This document shows positions 28,019 to 35,617 of a DNA stretch of 54,438 bases, one piece after another. The position numbers were made by a program, and so were the translations under genes. Numbering within the stretch: the first letter of the stretch is position 1; each line of letters opens with the position of its first letter. Origin of the DNA: Eubacteriales bacterium (lineage in GTDB: Bacteria; Bacillota; Clostridia; Lachnospirales; Vallitaleaceae); NCBI GenBank assembly GCA_030535295.1, contig JAUMXK010000004.1, positions 1 to 54,438 of the forward strand, in the 5' to 3' direction. A model generated the notes under the pieces. The model was given only the letters and a program-made list of their open reading frames with translations. It had not been told where the DNA came from and did not search any database.

Positions 28019-28053
28019 CAATTCCGAAAATAGTACCGCTATTTTCGGAATTG
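28019..28053 (+). promoter_or_regulatory. Perfect 15-bp hairpin between pepF and the ExbB-like gene
   Basis: CAATTCCGAAAATAG and CTATTTTCGGAATTG pair perfectly around a 5-nt TACCG loop, ten bases past the pepF stop. No U-tract follows (CTATCTAATAAGG), so it is not a standard terminator. It may stabilise the upstream mRNA 3' end, be a processing site or reduce downstream expression. Confidence 0.55.
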
Positions 28054-28076
28054 CTATCTAATAAGGAGAATTTGAA

Positions 28077-28619
28077 ATGAGTCAGAATGTTATAATTCAA
28101 AATCTGGTTAAGATTGACGGTCTGATTATTGTTTGTGCTATGGTCAATGTCTTTTTCCTGGTAAGAGCTTACTTTTCTACCACTCAGCTCTACAATCTTT
28201 TCAATCAGGTACATTCTATGGGAATCGCCGAGAAAGAAGAAATCCGCTGGGAAAACAAGTTAAATCAGGAAATTCACAATCTTTATCAGCGCTCCACCCA
28301 TCAAACTCATTTATTTGAGCAATTCACCAGTTTATTTCCACTCCTGGGACTCCTAGGTACGGTAATTTCCTTATTGAGTTTGATTAATTTTGATACAGAG
28401 CTGGTAACAATCAATTTTTCCGCTGCTCTTACCTCCACCTTTTGGGGCTTGCTCTTTTCCATTATTTTCAAGCTCCTTTATGCCACTTTTTTATCCTCAA
28501 AAATTGAGTTGAATAAAGAAGTACATAATACTATGTTTGCTGAGCTACGGGAAGAAATCAAGCAAAAAAGCGGTGCCATACCGTCTAGCAAGGCAGGTGA
28601 ACACTATGAAGAAAATTGA
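28077..28619 (+). CDS. MotA/TolQ/ExbB-family proton-channel protein
   Basis: A 180-residue membrane protein with three predicted helices: about 13-32, 85-105 (LFPLLGLLGTVISLLSL) and 112-140 (AALTSTFWGLLFSIIFKLLYATF). The second and third helices match the conserved ExbB/TolQ core, where the PxLGLLGTV motif lines the proton channel. A cytoplasmic helical segment lies between helices 1 and 2, and a charged tail follows helix 3. AAGGAG precedes the ATG. The stop overlaps the start of the next gene by 14 bases. Family knowledge: such proteins form a pentamer around a dimeric ExbD/TolR/MotB partner and convert proton flow to mechanical work. The cargo here is unknown. Confidence 0.78.
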   Translation: MSQNVIIQNLVKIDGLIIVCAMVNVFFLVRAYFSTTQLYNLFNQVHSMGIAEKEEIRWENKLNQEIHNLYQRSTHQTHLFEQFTSLFPLLGLLGTVISLLSLINFDTELVTINFSAALTSTFWGLLFSIIFKLLYATFLSSKIELNKEVHNTMFAELREEIKQKSGAIPSSKAGEHYEEN

Positions 28620-29280
28620 TTTGGATTTTACTTCTCTTTTGGATATTTTATTGATTTTGCTCTTTGCCTTTATTCTCAACGCCAATGCCGAAAGCGCACA
28701 AAAAGACAAGGAAACGGCCGCCAAACTGGAAGCAGCAGAAAACAAAGTCGCAAGTCTGACAGCACAGGTGGAAGCACAGAGTAAGGAAATCGCTAAATGG
28801 AAAGAAGAACTGGAGCAGGCCAAAACCGCTGCCGAAGAATTAAAAAACTCCACTGACCAGTATAAAAAAGACTTGGAAAAAACTTTAGCCGCTCTGCGCA
28901 AAACCATCAATCAGCCAAACCTCAGCTTACAGACCTGGCATAATTATCAGGTCATGGCAAAAAAGTTTTTGGTAATTGAAGTATCCATTATCGCTCCGGA
29001 AAACCGTCTTGTTATCAATCAAAAGAAACAAGCAGTCTATCTCAGCCTGGATGATATCTCCGATAGTGAACGCAAATCGGAAAAAATGAAGAAAATCGAG
29101 GATTTAATCGAAAAGGAAATTGACAATTCCACTAATTCCGGCAACTTGATTCTAATCAGTGCCGGTAAAGACGTAAATATCCCCCGATTGATTTACAATC
29201 TTTTGTGGGACTCCATTCGCAATGTGGAAAGTAAATATGGCAAGGAAAAATTGTTCAAAACTGAGTTTTATTTGCCATAA
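28606..29280 (+). CDS. ExbD/TolR/MotB-like stator partner with coiled-coil stalk
   Basis: A 224-residue bitopic protein. The N-terminus has one membrane helix with the family's key acid: DLDFTSLLDILLILLFAFIL, with Asp13 at the position of the proton-carrying Asp of ExbD/TolR. Residues about 30-105 are a long heptad-like coiled coil (Ala/Glu/Lys-rich). A C-terminal domain of about 110 residues follows (FLVIEVSIIAPENRLVI...NVESKYGKEKLF), which I cannot assign to OmpA or TolR by eye. The ATG at 28606 has AGGTGA upstream and overlaps the ExbB-like gene by 14 bases, supporting a joint complex. The longer frame from 28537 lies inside the upstream gene and is rejected. Confidence 0.75.
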   Translation: MKKIDLDFTSLLDILLILLFAFILNANAESAQKDKETAAKLEAAENKVASLTAQVEAQSKEIAKWKEELEQAKTAAEELKNSTDQYKKDLEKTLAALRKTINQPNLSLQTWHNYQVMAKKFLVIEVSIIAPENRLVINQKKQAVYLSLDDISDSERKSEKMKKIEDLIEKEIDNSTNSGNLILISAGKDVNIPRLIYNLLWDSIRNVESKYGKEKLFKTEFYLP

Positions 29281-29360
29281 GCTTCAAAAAAGCAAAAATC
29301 AAGCCGGTGACGTGATGTCCCTGAAGTCATGAAAACAAACAAAGAAAGGAAGTATACTCT

Positions 29361-29780
29361 ATGAAAAAAGCAAAAAGAATCTTTATTTTTCTGATTATTG
29401 TTTTAATTATTTTATTGGCACTTGCCTTTTATTTCAATTGGTTTGAATCCATCGGTCTGGGAAGCGGTTTCCAATTTGGAAAATCCAATACCACCGAGCA
29501 TTCCCAAGAAAAAGATGCAAAAAAAGAAAGCAATATAAAAACCATCCATATTCTGGTAGAAAAAGAAAATATCTATTATGACAGTAATGTAGACAAGGCT
29601 CTCAGTGTAAAAGATTTAGAAATGCAGCTGTATAGCATCAGCGATTCGAGAACCGAATTTGTCTTGATTGATATGGGAGCTACTCTGGGTACATATGAAG
29701 CTGTAGAAAAGCTTTTACAGGAAGGCAATTGGAAATATACGGAAAAAGTAGGACTGGATACGGAAAAGCCAAAAGAATAA
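29361..29780 (+). CDS. Bitopic membrane protein with ExbD-like extracellular domain
   Basis: A 139-residue protein with a strong N-terminal membrane helix (about 6-27), a polar linker, and a compact domain from about 55 on (IHILVEKENIYYDSNVDKALSVKDLEMQLY...EFVLIDMGATLGTYEAVEKLLQ). This pattern of strand, small turn, strand, helix, strand and helix resembles the periplasmic domain of ExbD/TolR, but it lacks the membrane Asp. AAAGGAAG precedes the ATG. It lies 80 bases after the ExbD-like gene. It could be a third subunit of the same machine. A family 2 repeat follows and may act as its terminator. Confidence 0.6.
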   Translation: MKKAKRIFIFLIIVLIILLALAFYFNWFESIGLGSGFQFGKSNTTEHSQEKDAKKESNIKTIHILVEKENIYYDSNVDKALSVKDLEMQLYSISDSRTEFVLIDMGATLGTYEAVEKLLQEGNWKYTEKVGLDTEKPKE

Positions 29781-29793
29781 GAAGAAATATCAA

Positions 29794-29895
29794 AAGGGGC
29801 TGTTGCAAAATACAGATTTTACACAAGGTATTGTGGCGAAACAAAGAAAATTTCCTTGTATCTTGTGCAAAAATCTTAAACTGCAACAGCTCCTT
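29794..29895 (+). repeat. Dispersed inverted-repeat element, family 2, copy B / terminator
   Basis: Ends AAGGGGCTGTTGCA (29794-29807) and TGCAACAGCTCCTT (29882-29895) pair over 14 positions with one G-U. The interior aligns with the minus-strand reading of 23200-23304. It begins 13 bases after the preceding stop and is followed by GTTTTCTG, so it could terminate the plus-strand operon; the convergent mevalonate genes end at 29995. No open frame is present. Confidence 0.65.
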
Positions 29896-29994
29896 GTTTT
29901 CTGTCTAAATCTCAACGATTCTTTTTCTATTCTTTTCTGCAATTACAAAATAAGGGATACTCCCGAATCATTCCCGGAAAAACTTTTATCGTCC

Positions 29995-31044
29995 TTATGC
30001 AAATGGCAAATACTCGATTCTCTTTGCCTGCATATCATGAATGATGAAGTCCTTTTGTCCTTTGTCAAATAAAAAAACAATACCGCAATCACCGCCTCCG
30101 GCTCCGGAAAGTTTTGCTACAGCATCATACTTTTGAGCAATCTCCACCAGCTCCCTGAGCTCCTTAGTTTCCAGTTCTACCTTGCTGATTTCGGTTAAAT
30201 CCAATAAATACTTACGCAAATGACAAATCGTCCGGCAAAAACCATTCTTATCCGCATTCTCTAATGAAGAAACCATTTCCCTGACCGCTGTTTCACTTTG
30301 TCTTAAAAAGCTTTGGTATTCCGGTTTTTCTTTTGCCCGCAATACTTTTTTTACCAAATCCTGTGAAACCGCCGGTTTCCTTGTCCAACCTATCATTGGT
30401 TCTATATCCAATCGACTATGGATTTCCCGAATGGACAATAGCCACCAGTCTCTTTCCAAAATCGAATGAATCTTTTCTTTTCCCAGCAAGTCGGCTATTT
30501 GCTTTCTGTCAAATGAGGTATAGATTATTAATTTGCCAAAGGCTGCACAGGCAACATCTCCCATGGAACTGTTGCTTCCACTTTGCAAAAGAATCAGACA
30601 AGCCAAGCGAAAGACTGTCTGATTTGTGTTTTCCATCCCATAGAGCTGTAGCATTGCTCTGACTACAGCTACTACTACAGCTCCACTGGAGCCAAAACCA
30701 TATTTTTGTTCTTCCTGATGAAGCTGACTGCTAATTCCTATCTCGAAGGGCCGGAGTCTGATTTTTTTTTCATTCAGGTAGCAACTAACCAGCTTCACTG
30801 CCTGTATTATCAAGGAATAATTACTATCCTCTGCGATTTGCAATGTATTTTGAATATAATCAAAATCAATTCCATAGGAAAACAAATCCGAAGAAATCTT
30901 ACCTCTTCCTTGACAAAAGAAAGCTTCTGCTGTCAGATAGCGTTTAACCGGCATTATGACAGCGGAATATCCCGGCTCGACCACTGCATATTCACCGCCC
31001 CAATACAGCTTACCGGCTACTTTCACTTTGACCAAAGTTTTCAC
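29995..31044 (-). CDS. mvaK2: Phosphomevalonate kinase
   Basis: A 349-residue GHMP-family kinase phosphorylating mevalonate 5-phosphate. Motifs are AGKLYWGGEYAVVEPGYSAV at the N-terminus (typical of PMK), the ATP loop KYGFGSSGAVVVAVV (about 114-128), IEPMIGWTRKPA, and the C-terminal KLSGAGGGDCGIV. Start is GTG at 31044; a TTG three codons later is better spaced from AAAGGGG, so the true start is one of these two. It overlaps the end of the decarboxylase gene by 35 bases, the last of three overlapping pathway genes. Confidence 0.88.
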   Translation of the reverse strand: MKTLVKVKVAGKLYWGGEYAVVEPGYSAVIMPVKRYLTAEAFFCQGRGKISSDLFSYGIDFDYIQNTLQIAEDSNYSLIIQAVKLVSCYLNEKKIRLRPFEIGISSQLHQEEQKYGFGSSGAVVVAVVRAMLQLYGMENTNQTVFRLACLILLQSGSNSSMGDVACAAFGKLIIYTSFDRKQIADLLGKEKIHSILERDWWLLSIREIHSRLDIEPMIGWTRKPAVSQDLVKKVLRAKEKPEYQSFLRQSETAVREMVSSLENADKNGFCRTICHLRKYLLDLTEISKVELETKELRELVEIAQKYDAVAKLSGAGGGDCGIVFLFDKGQKDFIIHDMQAKRIEYLPFA

Positions 31045-32029
31045 ACCCCTTTACCGTATATCCGGCACCGCTTTCGGTGGGAATCAGCTGCTCCATAGAA
31101 TAATATTTCTTCATTTCCGTTATTAATGAAGGCAAGTCTTTCTTTCGGCAAAATATTTTCACATTCGGCCCTGCATCCATGGTAAAATACACTTCCAAGC
31201 CATTATTTCTAAGTTCCCGAACCTGTTCCATAGCCATAAGGCTCTCGGGAATCCAGTAGGTAAAAGGATTGTTTATTCCCAAAGTGGTGGCATGCATTTT
31301 CAAGCAATTGGCTTCGGCAATCTGTCCGATTCGGCTAAAATCTTTCTCCAAAATCGACTGCTTCATCTCTGTGATATCTCTTTCCGCCTGCTCTACCCAT
31401 GCCGGATAAAAGATAGACTGACGAACAACCTCTTTCATAGCCTGCGTGGAAGAATGCTTTTTTCTCTCCGGATTCAGCACCAATATCAACATAGCATAGT
31501 CCTCGGCAGAGGCAAAGGGCTGTGCATAACTGGTGTCATCACTTGCTCCCGCCTGCCATTCTACAAAACCTCCAAATAAGCTTCGACAAGCGGAGCCTGA
31601 GCCACGCCTGGTAAGACAGGAAAGTTCCTTTTTCGATAAATTGGTCTGAAACAAAAAATCACTTGCTCCCGCAAGTGCTGCATATCCGGATGCCGATGAA
31701 GCTAAACCGGCCGCTGTTGGAAAGGAATTATAGCTACTGATAAATACCTTGGAAGGATTTCGGCTTAAAGTACGAAAAAAGTCCACAAAAGTGCTTATTT
31801 TTTCCGTTTCTTTCGGATTTTGAAGCACCCCGTTTAAATAAAAAACATCTTGTTCTCCTGTATGAAATGTCATTCCCGTATCGGTATAAAGAGCATTCAA
31901 AGTCATGGACAAACTACTATTATAGGGAAGTTTTAATGCTTCATTCTTCTTCCCCCAATATTTTACCAAAGCAATATTTGCCCCTGCCCTGGCAAAAAAT
32001 TTTATATTGCGTTCAAAGGATAAATCCAT
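31010..32029 (-). CDS. mvaD: Diphosphomevalonate decarboxylase
   Basis: A 339-residue GHMP enzyme that decarboxylates diphosphomevalonate to isopentenyl diphosphate. Key motifs are ANIALVKYWGKKNE (about 18-31), FPTAAGLASSASGYAALA (about 103-120), RRGSGSACRSLFGGFVEW (about 142-159) and the C-terminal FTMDAGPNVKIF. All match MvaD. It overlaps the mevalonate kinase gene by 28 bases and the phosphomevalonate kinase gene by 35, implying coupled translation. AAAGGAAC precedes the ATG. Confidence 0.93.
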   Translation of the reverse strand: MDLSFERNIKFFARAGANIALVKYWGKKNEALKLPYNSSLSMTLNALYTDTGMTFHTGEQDVFYLNGVLQNPKETEKISTFVDFFRTLSRNPSKVFISSYNSFPTAAGLASSASGYAALAGASDFLFQTNLSKKELSCLTRRGSGSACRSLFGGFVEWQAGASDDTSYAQPFASAEDYAMLILVLNPERKKHSSTQAMKEVVRQSIFYPAWVEQAERDITEMKQSILEKDFSRIGQIAEANCLKMHATTLGINNPFTYWIPESLMAMEQVRELRNNGLEVYFTMDAGPNVKIFCRKKDLPSLITEMKKYYSMEQLIPTESGAGYTVKGCENFGQSESSR

Positions 32030-32949
32030 GTTCCTTTCGCTCCCTCCAGCTTTAATTTATCTGCCAATTTCTCTGCAATCCCTTGATTGTCGGTCAAGCA
32101 AATGACACAGCCTCCCAAACCGCCTCCGGTAAGTTTTGCCCCCAATGCTCCATTTTCCAAAGCGTTGTCCACCAGTCGATTCAGCATAGGATGACTGACT
32201 CCCAAAGAATCCAAATTGCGATGTGCCTTGGTCATCAAATTACCCAGCTCCACGCAATCCTTTTTCAAAATCTTGCTTTCTGCTAAAATGGCAAAACTGC
32301 CTAACTCATTCAATAACTCCTTGGTCTTATTGCAACTTTCTTCCATCTTATTGGCAATGATGGAAACCGCTTCTTTGGTTTGACCGAAGATTTCCGTATC
32401 GGCAACAACCAAAAAAGCCGAAAGCGACACATCTATCGGTTTGATTTCTTTATTTCCTTCTTTCTTCGTAGATTTACGGAACCAAATCGGCTGTTCAAAA
32501 GCTGTGGTCAAAACATCAATACCGCTTGGGTTGCCATGGGCAATCTTTTCCGCCTGATGCGCCAAATAAATCAATTTCTCATTGGAGATTTCCCGTCCGA
32601 AGAAGTGAAATAAGGCACGAATGACAGCTACCGCTACTGCTGCAGAAGAACCAAGCCCTCTACTGGCAGGCAAATCACTGACAATTTCTATCTTCAAGTT
32701 TTTTCTTTCTTTTTTCAAATAATCCAAAGTAGAATAGATAGCACAAAGTAAATGCTCTCTCTCCTGAGGGGCATCTTTTAATTCACCTCTATAAAAGTCC
32801 GATTCCAGCCATATTTCTCCATCGTATTCAGTGACAAACCCTTTGATTGCCGCTTCCTTAAATGGCAAAGCAATCGCCGGATAGCCGTATACCACAGAAT
32901 GTTCACCCATCAGGATTATCTTCCCGTGAGCCTGACCAAATCCATTCAT
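32002..32949 (-). CDS. mvaK1: Mevalonate kinase
   Basis: A 315-residue GHMP kinase acting on mevalonate. Motifs are AHGKIILMGEHSVVYGYPAIALP (about 7-29), the ATP-binding LPASRGLGSSAAVAVAVIRAL (about 93-113), HGNPSGIDVLTTA, and GAKLTGGGLGGCVICL near the C-terminus. The ATG at 32949 has AGGAAG at good spacing; a GTG five codons earlier is less likely. It is the first gene of the mevalonate cluster. The isomerase (fni/idi) and HMG-CoA genes are not in this window. Confidence 0.93.
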   Translation of the reverse strand: MNGFGQAHGKIILMGEHSVVYGYPAIALPFKEAAIKGFVTEYDGEIWLESDFYRGELKDAPQEREHLLCAIYSTLDYLKKERKNLKIEIVSDLPASRGLGSSAAVAVAVIRALFHFFGREISNEKLIYLAHQAEKIAHGNPSGIDVLTTAFEQPIWFRKSTKKEGNKEIKPIDVSLSAFLVVADTEIFGQTKEAVSIIANKMEESCNKTKELLNELGSFAILAESKILKKDCVELGNLMTKAHRNLDSLGVSHPMLNRLVDNALENGALGAKLTGGGLGGCVICLTDNQGIAEKLADKLKLEGAKGTWIYPLNAI

Positions 32950-32990
32950 ATATTTCTTCCTCACTATCTTTCTGTTTACTTTTCGTCAGA

Positions 32991-33013
32991 ATTATACTTT
33001 TCGATTCATTATA
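32991..33013 (-). promoter_or_regulatory. Candidate promoter region of the mevalonate genes
   Basis: Two perfect TATAAT hexamers occur on the minus strand (33008-33013 and 32991-32996) upstream of the first mevalonate gene. Neither has a good -35 box at 17 bp. Beyond them the spacer to 33139 holds an ATAAGC-G-GCTTAT palindrome (33098-33110) and no gene. Confidence 0.4.
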
Positions 33014-33139
33014 TAACACTCTCTCCCAAATATCCAGTAAGAAATTGATTAAAATTGACCGATTTGCATATTAAATTTTGCTCACAAAAACGCAAGCATA
33101 AGCGGCTTATATCTCCTAGACAGCTTTCCATTCAAGAAT

Positions 33140-34834
33140 CTAGTATGATACCGAATGGATTCTTTTGGCAATTTCCGCATTGACTTTTTCCCGTAAAACA
33201 AACAAATACTCTTCTTCCTTCGGATATTCAAAAAAGCTGATACCCATTTCAAGGTCTGACTCTATCAGTTTCATGACAAAATCTTTGTCTGTCAGGCTCT
33301 CCAGCAAAGACAATGCTCTGATATCCTGCAATGCCTGCGAAAGTATCATCAAGCGTAGCGATTCGACGGCTTCTCCATTTTCTCCGGGATAGACAAGGAA
33401 AGCATCTCCGGACGGAAATCCCTCACCGGCATCCGTAATATAGTACGGATTTATTTTTTCCAAAGAAAACTGGGAATTATAGAAATTATAGCCCCAATGC
33501 AGGAATCCTTTGATATCATATTTATAAAGCTGTACTCCCAAGATACGATTTCTGGCTGAAGGCATTGCCATGAAGCGATTGGCCACGTCAATTTTTTGAG
33601 CACAGCAATAATATACCCATAAATCCTTGACTTTGTTTTCCAGATATGGCTTGATATGGTCGGTAGCCACCACCGGAGTTTCCACCACCCCCTCCTGATA
33701 CATTTCATAGGAACTGAGAGCATCCATAATGGTATAGCCTGCCAGCATATCCTTGACACTGTTTTTAGCCGCCAAATAATCTTTTTTATCTCCTAATCCC
33801 GGTTCATCCGAAATATGAAATATCACTCGGTCTTTGATACCTCTTTCTTCCAAAAATCCGGTCAGTTTCGGCAAAAATGCCTGTAAAAATTCTTGATAGT
33901 TCTTTCCGGTTGCCGAATCCTCCCAGCCAAAAATCTTTTGCTCCACTCCATCTTTTCGAGCCATAATTTTAGGAGCACACTTTGCTCCCCACTGGGTAAA
34001 CAAATGTGAAATTTCAATATATTCCATTCCAAGCCGAAATGCCAATGTAAGCCAGCGTTCCAATTGAGAAAAATCAAAGCGATACCCATCCTCGGTACAT
34101 TCCACTCCCACCAGCTGCACCGTCGTCCTTTCCCCACCGATTTGCGTATCCAGTGGTGGTGTAAAAATCGGTGTCAGTAAAGTATTGATTCCATGCTTTA
34201 CCATTGTGACAATGAAATTTTCCAGAATTTGCCAATGCCTTTCTCCAAAGACTTCGACCTTATAATAATCCGCTAAGCAATCGGCATGAAACCACTCGGT
34301 ATGAAAAAGCTCTTGTTTCGGCAGCTCCGCTCCAATGACCTCGATACTTACCGAGTCGTTCAGCAAAGGATTGCCTTCGTCATCTTCCGCCATGATTTTC
34401 ACCAAATAATCTCCTGTCTTAATATCCTTATCCAAGGCAATGTCCACCCATACAGACCGCCACTGCTTTGCCATCAGCTTCATATTCAGCTCTGCGCTGT
34501 CCGCCGCTTTGCAAAGCTCGCCCATTCTGGGGGTAATCGGAAAAAGCACATCCGGGAAAAGTCCGGGTGCACCCGTGATATAGTTTTCATCTCTTTCTGT
34601 GTAGGCGGCAAAGTTGGATGGCACCAATCCCACCAAACGATACTTCATTTTATCTTGCAGGCTGCTCTTGACCTTAATTTTTATTTTGCCGATATTCTCA
34701 TTTTCTCCACAATAGGCAATCTGAAATGACAGTGTCTCTCCATAAAGACCGGATATTTTTTTCTTTTGCCATTCCTTCGGCTCCGTTTTCGGAAAAACCT
34801 TTTCTAAACTACTGACCAATTGAGCTTTTATCAT
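33140..34834 (-). CDS. DUF4091-type putative glycoside hydrolase
   Basis: A 564-residue cytoplasmic protein without a signal peptide. The N-terminal about 170 residues form beta domains (GETLSFQIAYCG...YRLVGLVPSNFAAY). The middle is a TIM-barrel-like region (FHTEWFHADCLADYY, KHGINTLLTPIFTPPLDTQ, IEISHLFTQWGAKCAPKI). HISDEPGLGDKKDYL holds likely catalytic acids (about 343-357). The C-terminus contains DIKGFLHWGYNFYNSQFS and PGENGEAVESLRLMILSQALQDIRAL, both typical of DUF4091. Family knowledge: DUF4091 proteins resemble GH123 and related hexosaminidases, but activity is mostly untested. It is monocistronic as far as seen. The start has GAAGAGAT directly upstream and a stronger AAGGAGGA set back behind a hairpin. 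Confidence 0.82.
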   Translation of the reverse strand: MIKAQLVSSLEKVFPKTEPKEWQKKKISGLYGETLSFQIAYCGENENIGKIKIKVKSSLQDKMKYRLVGLVPSNFAAYTERDENYITGAPGLFPDVLFPITPRMGELCKAADSAELNMKLMAKQWRSVWVDIALDKDIKTGDYLVKIMAEDDEGNPLLNDSVSIEVIGAELPKQELFHTEWFHADCLADYYKVEVFGERHWQILENFIVTMVKHGINTLLTPIFTPPLDTQIGGERTTVQLVGVECTEDGYRFDFSQLERWLTLAFRLGMEYIEISHLFTQWGAKCAPKIMARKDGVEQKIFGWEDSATGKNYQEFLQAFLPKLTGFLEERGIKDRVIFHISDEPGLGDKKDYLAAKNSVKDMLAGYTIMDALSSYEMYQEGVVETPVVATDHIKPYLENKVKDLWVYYCCAQKIDVANRFMAMPSARNRILGVQLYKYDIKGFLHWGYNFYNSQFSLEKINPYYITDAGEGFPSGDAFLVYPGENGEAVESLRLMILSQALQDIRALSLLESLTDKDFVMKLIESDLEMGISFFEYPKEEEYLFVLREKVNAEIAKRIHSVSY

Positions 34835-34863
34835 ATCTCTTCTGCGTAAAACGCATCCTCCTT
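34835..34863 (-). promoter_or_regulatory. Split ribosome binding region with hairpin before the DUF4091 gene
   Basis: The strongest Shine-Dalgarno sequence, AAGGAGGA (34856-34863), is 21 bases from the ATG. Between them TGCGT / ACGCA (34843-34855) forms a hairpin, leaving eight bases to the ATG. Folding would bring the site to normal spacing. A weaker GAAGAG lies next to the ATG, so either may be used. Confidence 0.4.
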
Positions 34864-35009
34864 ACAAAACTTGTTTTTGATTTTTACCGTTCAGATAATG
34901 GCTTCTTTTTTCTTCTCCCTTTATCAGCATATATTAATTACGAGTTTACGCTGGATAGTGACCGTATAATTAAACAACACTCCTACCAACATTGATTAAT
35001 AAAATATAT

Positions 35010-35210
35010 TTATTGAAATAAGTCTTTCAAGTATTGATTCTTTTCCTCATCACTTTTTAAGCTATAGATATACGGCATACCTCCATACACCGTATAATAC
35101 TCGAAAGCCAACTCTTTGTTTTCGTACAAATCATAAACTTCTGAAAAGGACAGAGGATTTACATGTATCTCATCCCCACGATCTCGAAACTGTGTCAATA
35201 CATCGGTAAC
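35010..35210 (-). pseudogene. Fragment of an AAA+ ATPase (DUF4143-type)
   Basis: About 66 residues (VTDVLTQFRDRGDEIHVNPL...YGGMPYIYSLKSDEEK..YLKDLF) match the middle of the widespread archaeal/bacterial AAA ATPase with a DUF4143 tail, which is normally about 400 residues. A stop codon lies immediately before VTDVL, and another follows LFQ, so both ends are lost. The rest of 34864-35617 holds no gene, only a terminator-like hairpin, A/T-rich DNA and the argS promoter. This looks like a decayed accessory gene. Confidence 0.6.
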
Positions 35211-35235
35211 CTAATCAATAATAGATAAAAAATTT

Positions 35236-35255
35236 AGGTGGTTTTCCACCTTTTT
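35236..35255. terminator. Bidirectional terminator-like hairpin in the gene-free region
   Basis: AGGTGG (35236-35241), loop TTTT, CCACCT (35246-35251) followed by TTTT on the plus strand. On the minus strand it is followed by AAATTTTTT. No intact gene precedes it on either strand, so it may be a leftover of the decayed locus. Confidence 0.55.
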
Positions 35256-35503
35256 GTTTCGAGTTTTGCAATTTCGTTCAAACCCGAAGATGTATATGAA
35301 ATCACAAGCTACTCTACAAACAGCTTAACCAGCCATTTCTCCATTTTCCTAAATCCTCAACCTTTTTCATTCTACTAAATTTACGCTCATTTTTCATTGG
35401 AATTCTATTAAAATGTTGATTGTTTCCAAAAAACGAAATGATATCTTTTTACTTTTGCTTTTTATTTTTTTATTTTTTCCTATCAAAACTCCTGAAAATG
35501 GTG

Positions 35504-35509
35504 TATAAT
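35504..35509 (+). promoter_or_regulatory. Probable -10 element of the argS promoter
   Basis: A perfect TATAAT preceded by TG lies 108 bases upstream of argS. The -35 region (TATCAA at 35481-35486) is weak. The leader is too short for a T-box and shows no T-box sequence. Confidence 0.4.
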
Positions 35510-35617
35510 AATTTGATGTGAAATATTGTACGGATAAGCCGCTTCTGTTTGCTTTTGTGAACTATTTTGAGAGAGCTTGCTTATCTTTACTGAAAATACG
35601 ATATAAGGAGAAATTCA

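Noticed and set aside
28077..29780. Zorya anti-phage system (ZorAB)
   Set aside because: ZorC/ZorD/ZorE-type helicase or nuclease genes are absent nearby and the ExbD-like protein has no recognisable OmpA domain.
35510..35617. T-box riboswitch in front of argS
   Set aside because: Leader of about 108 nt is too short and lacks the conserved T-box sequence and terminator.
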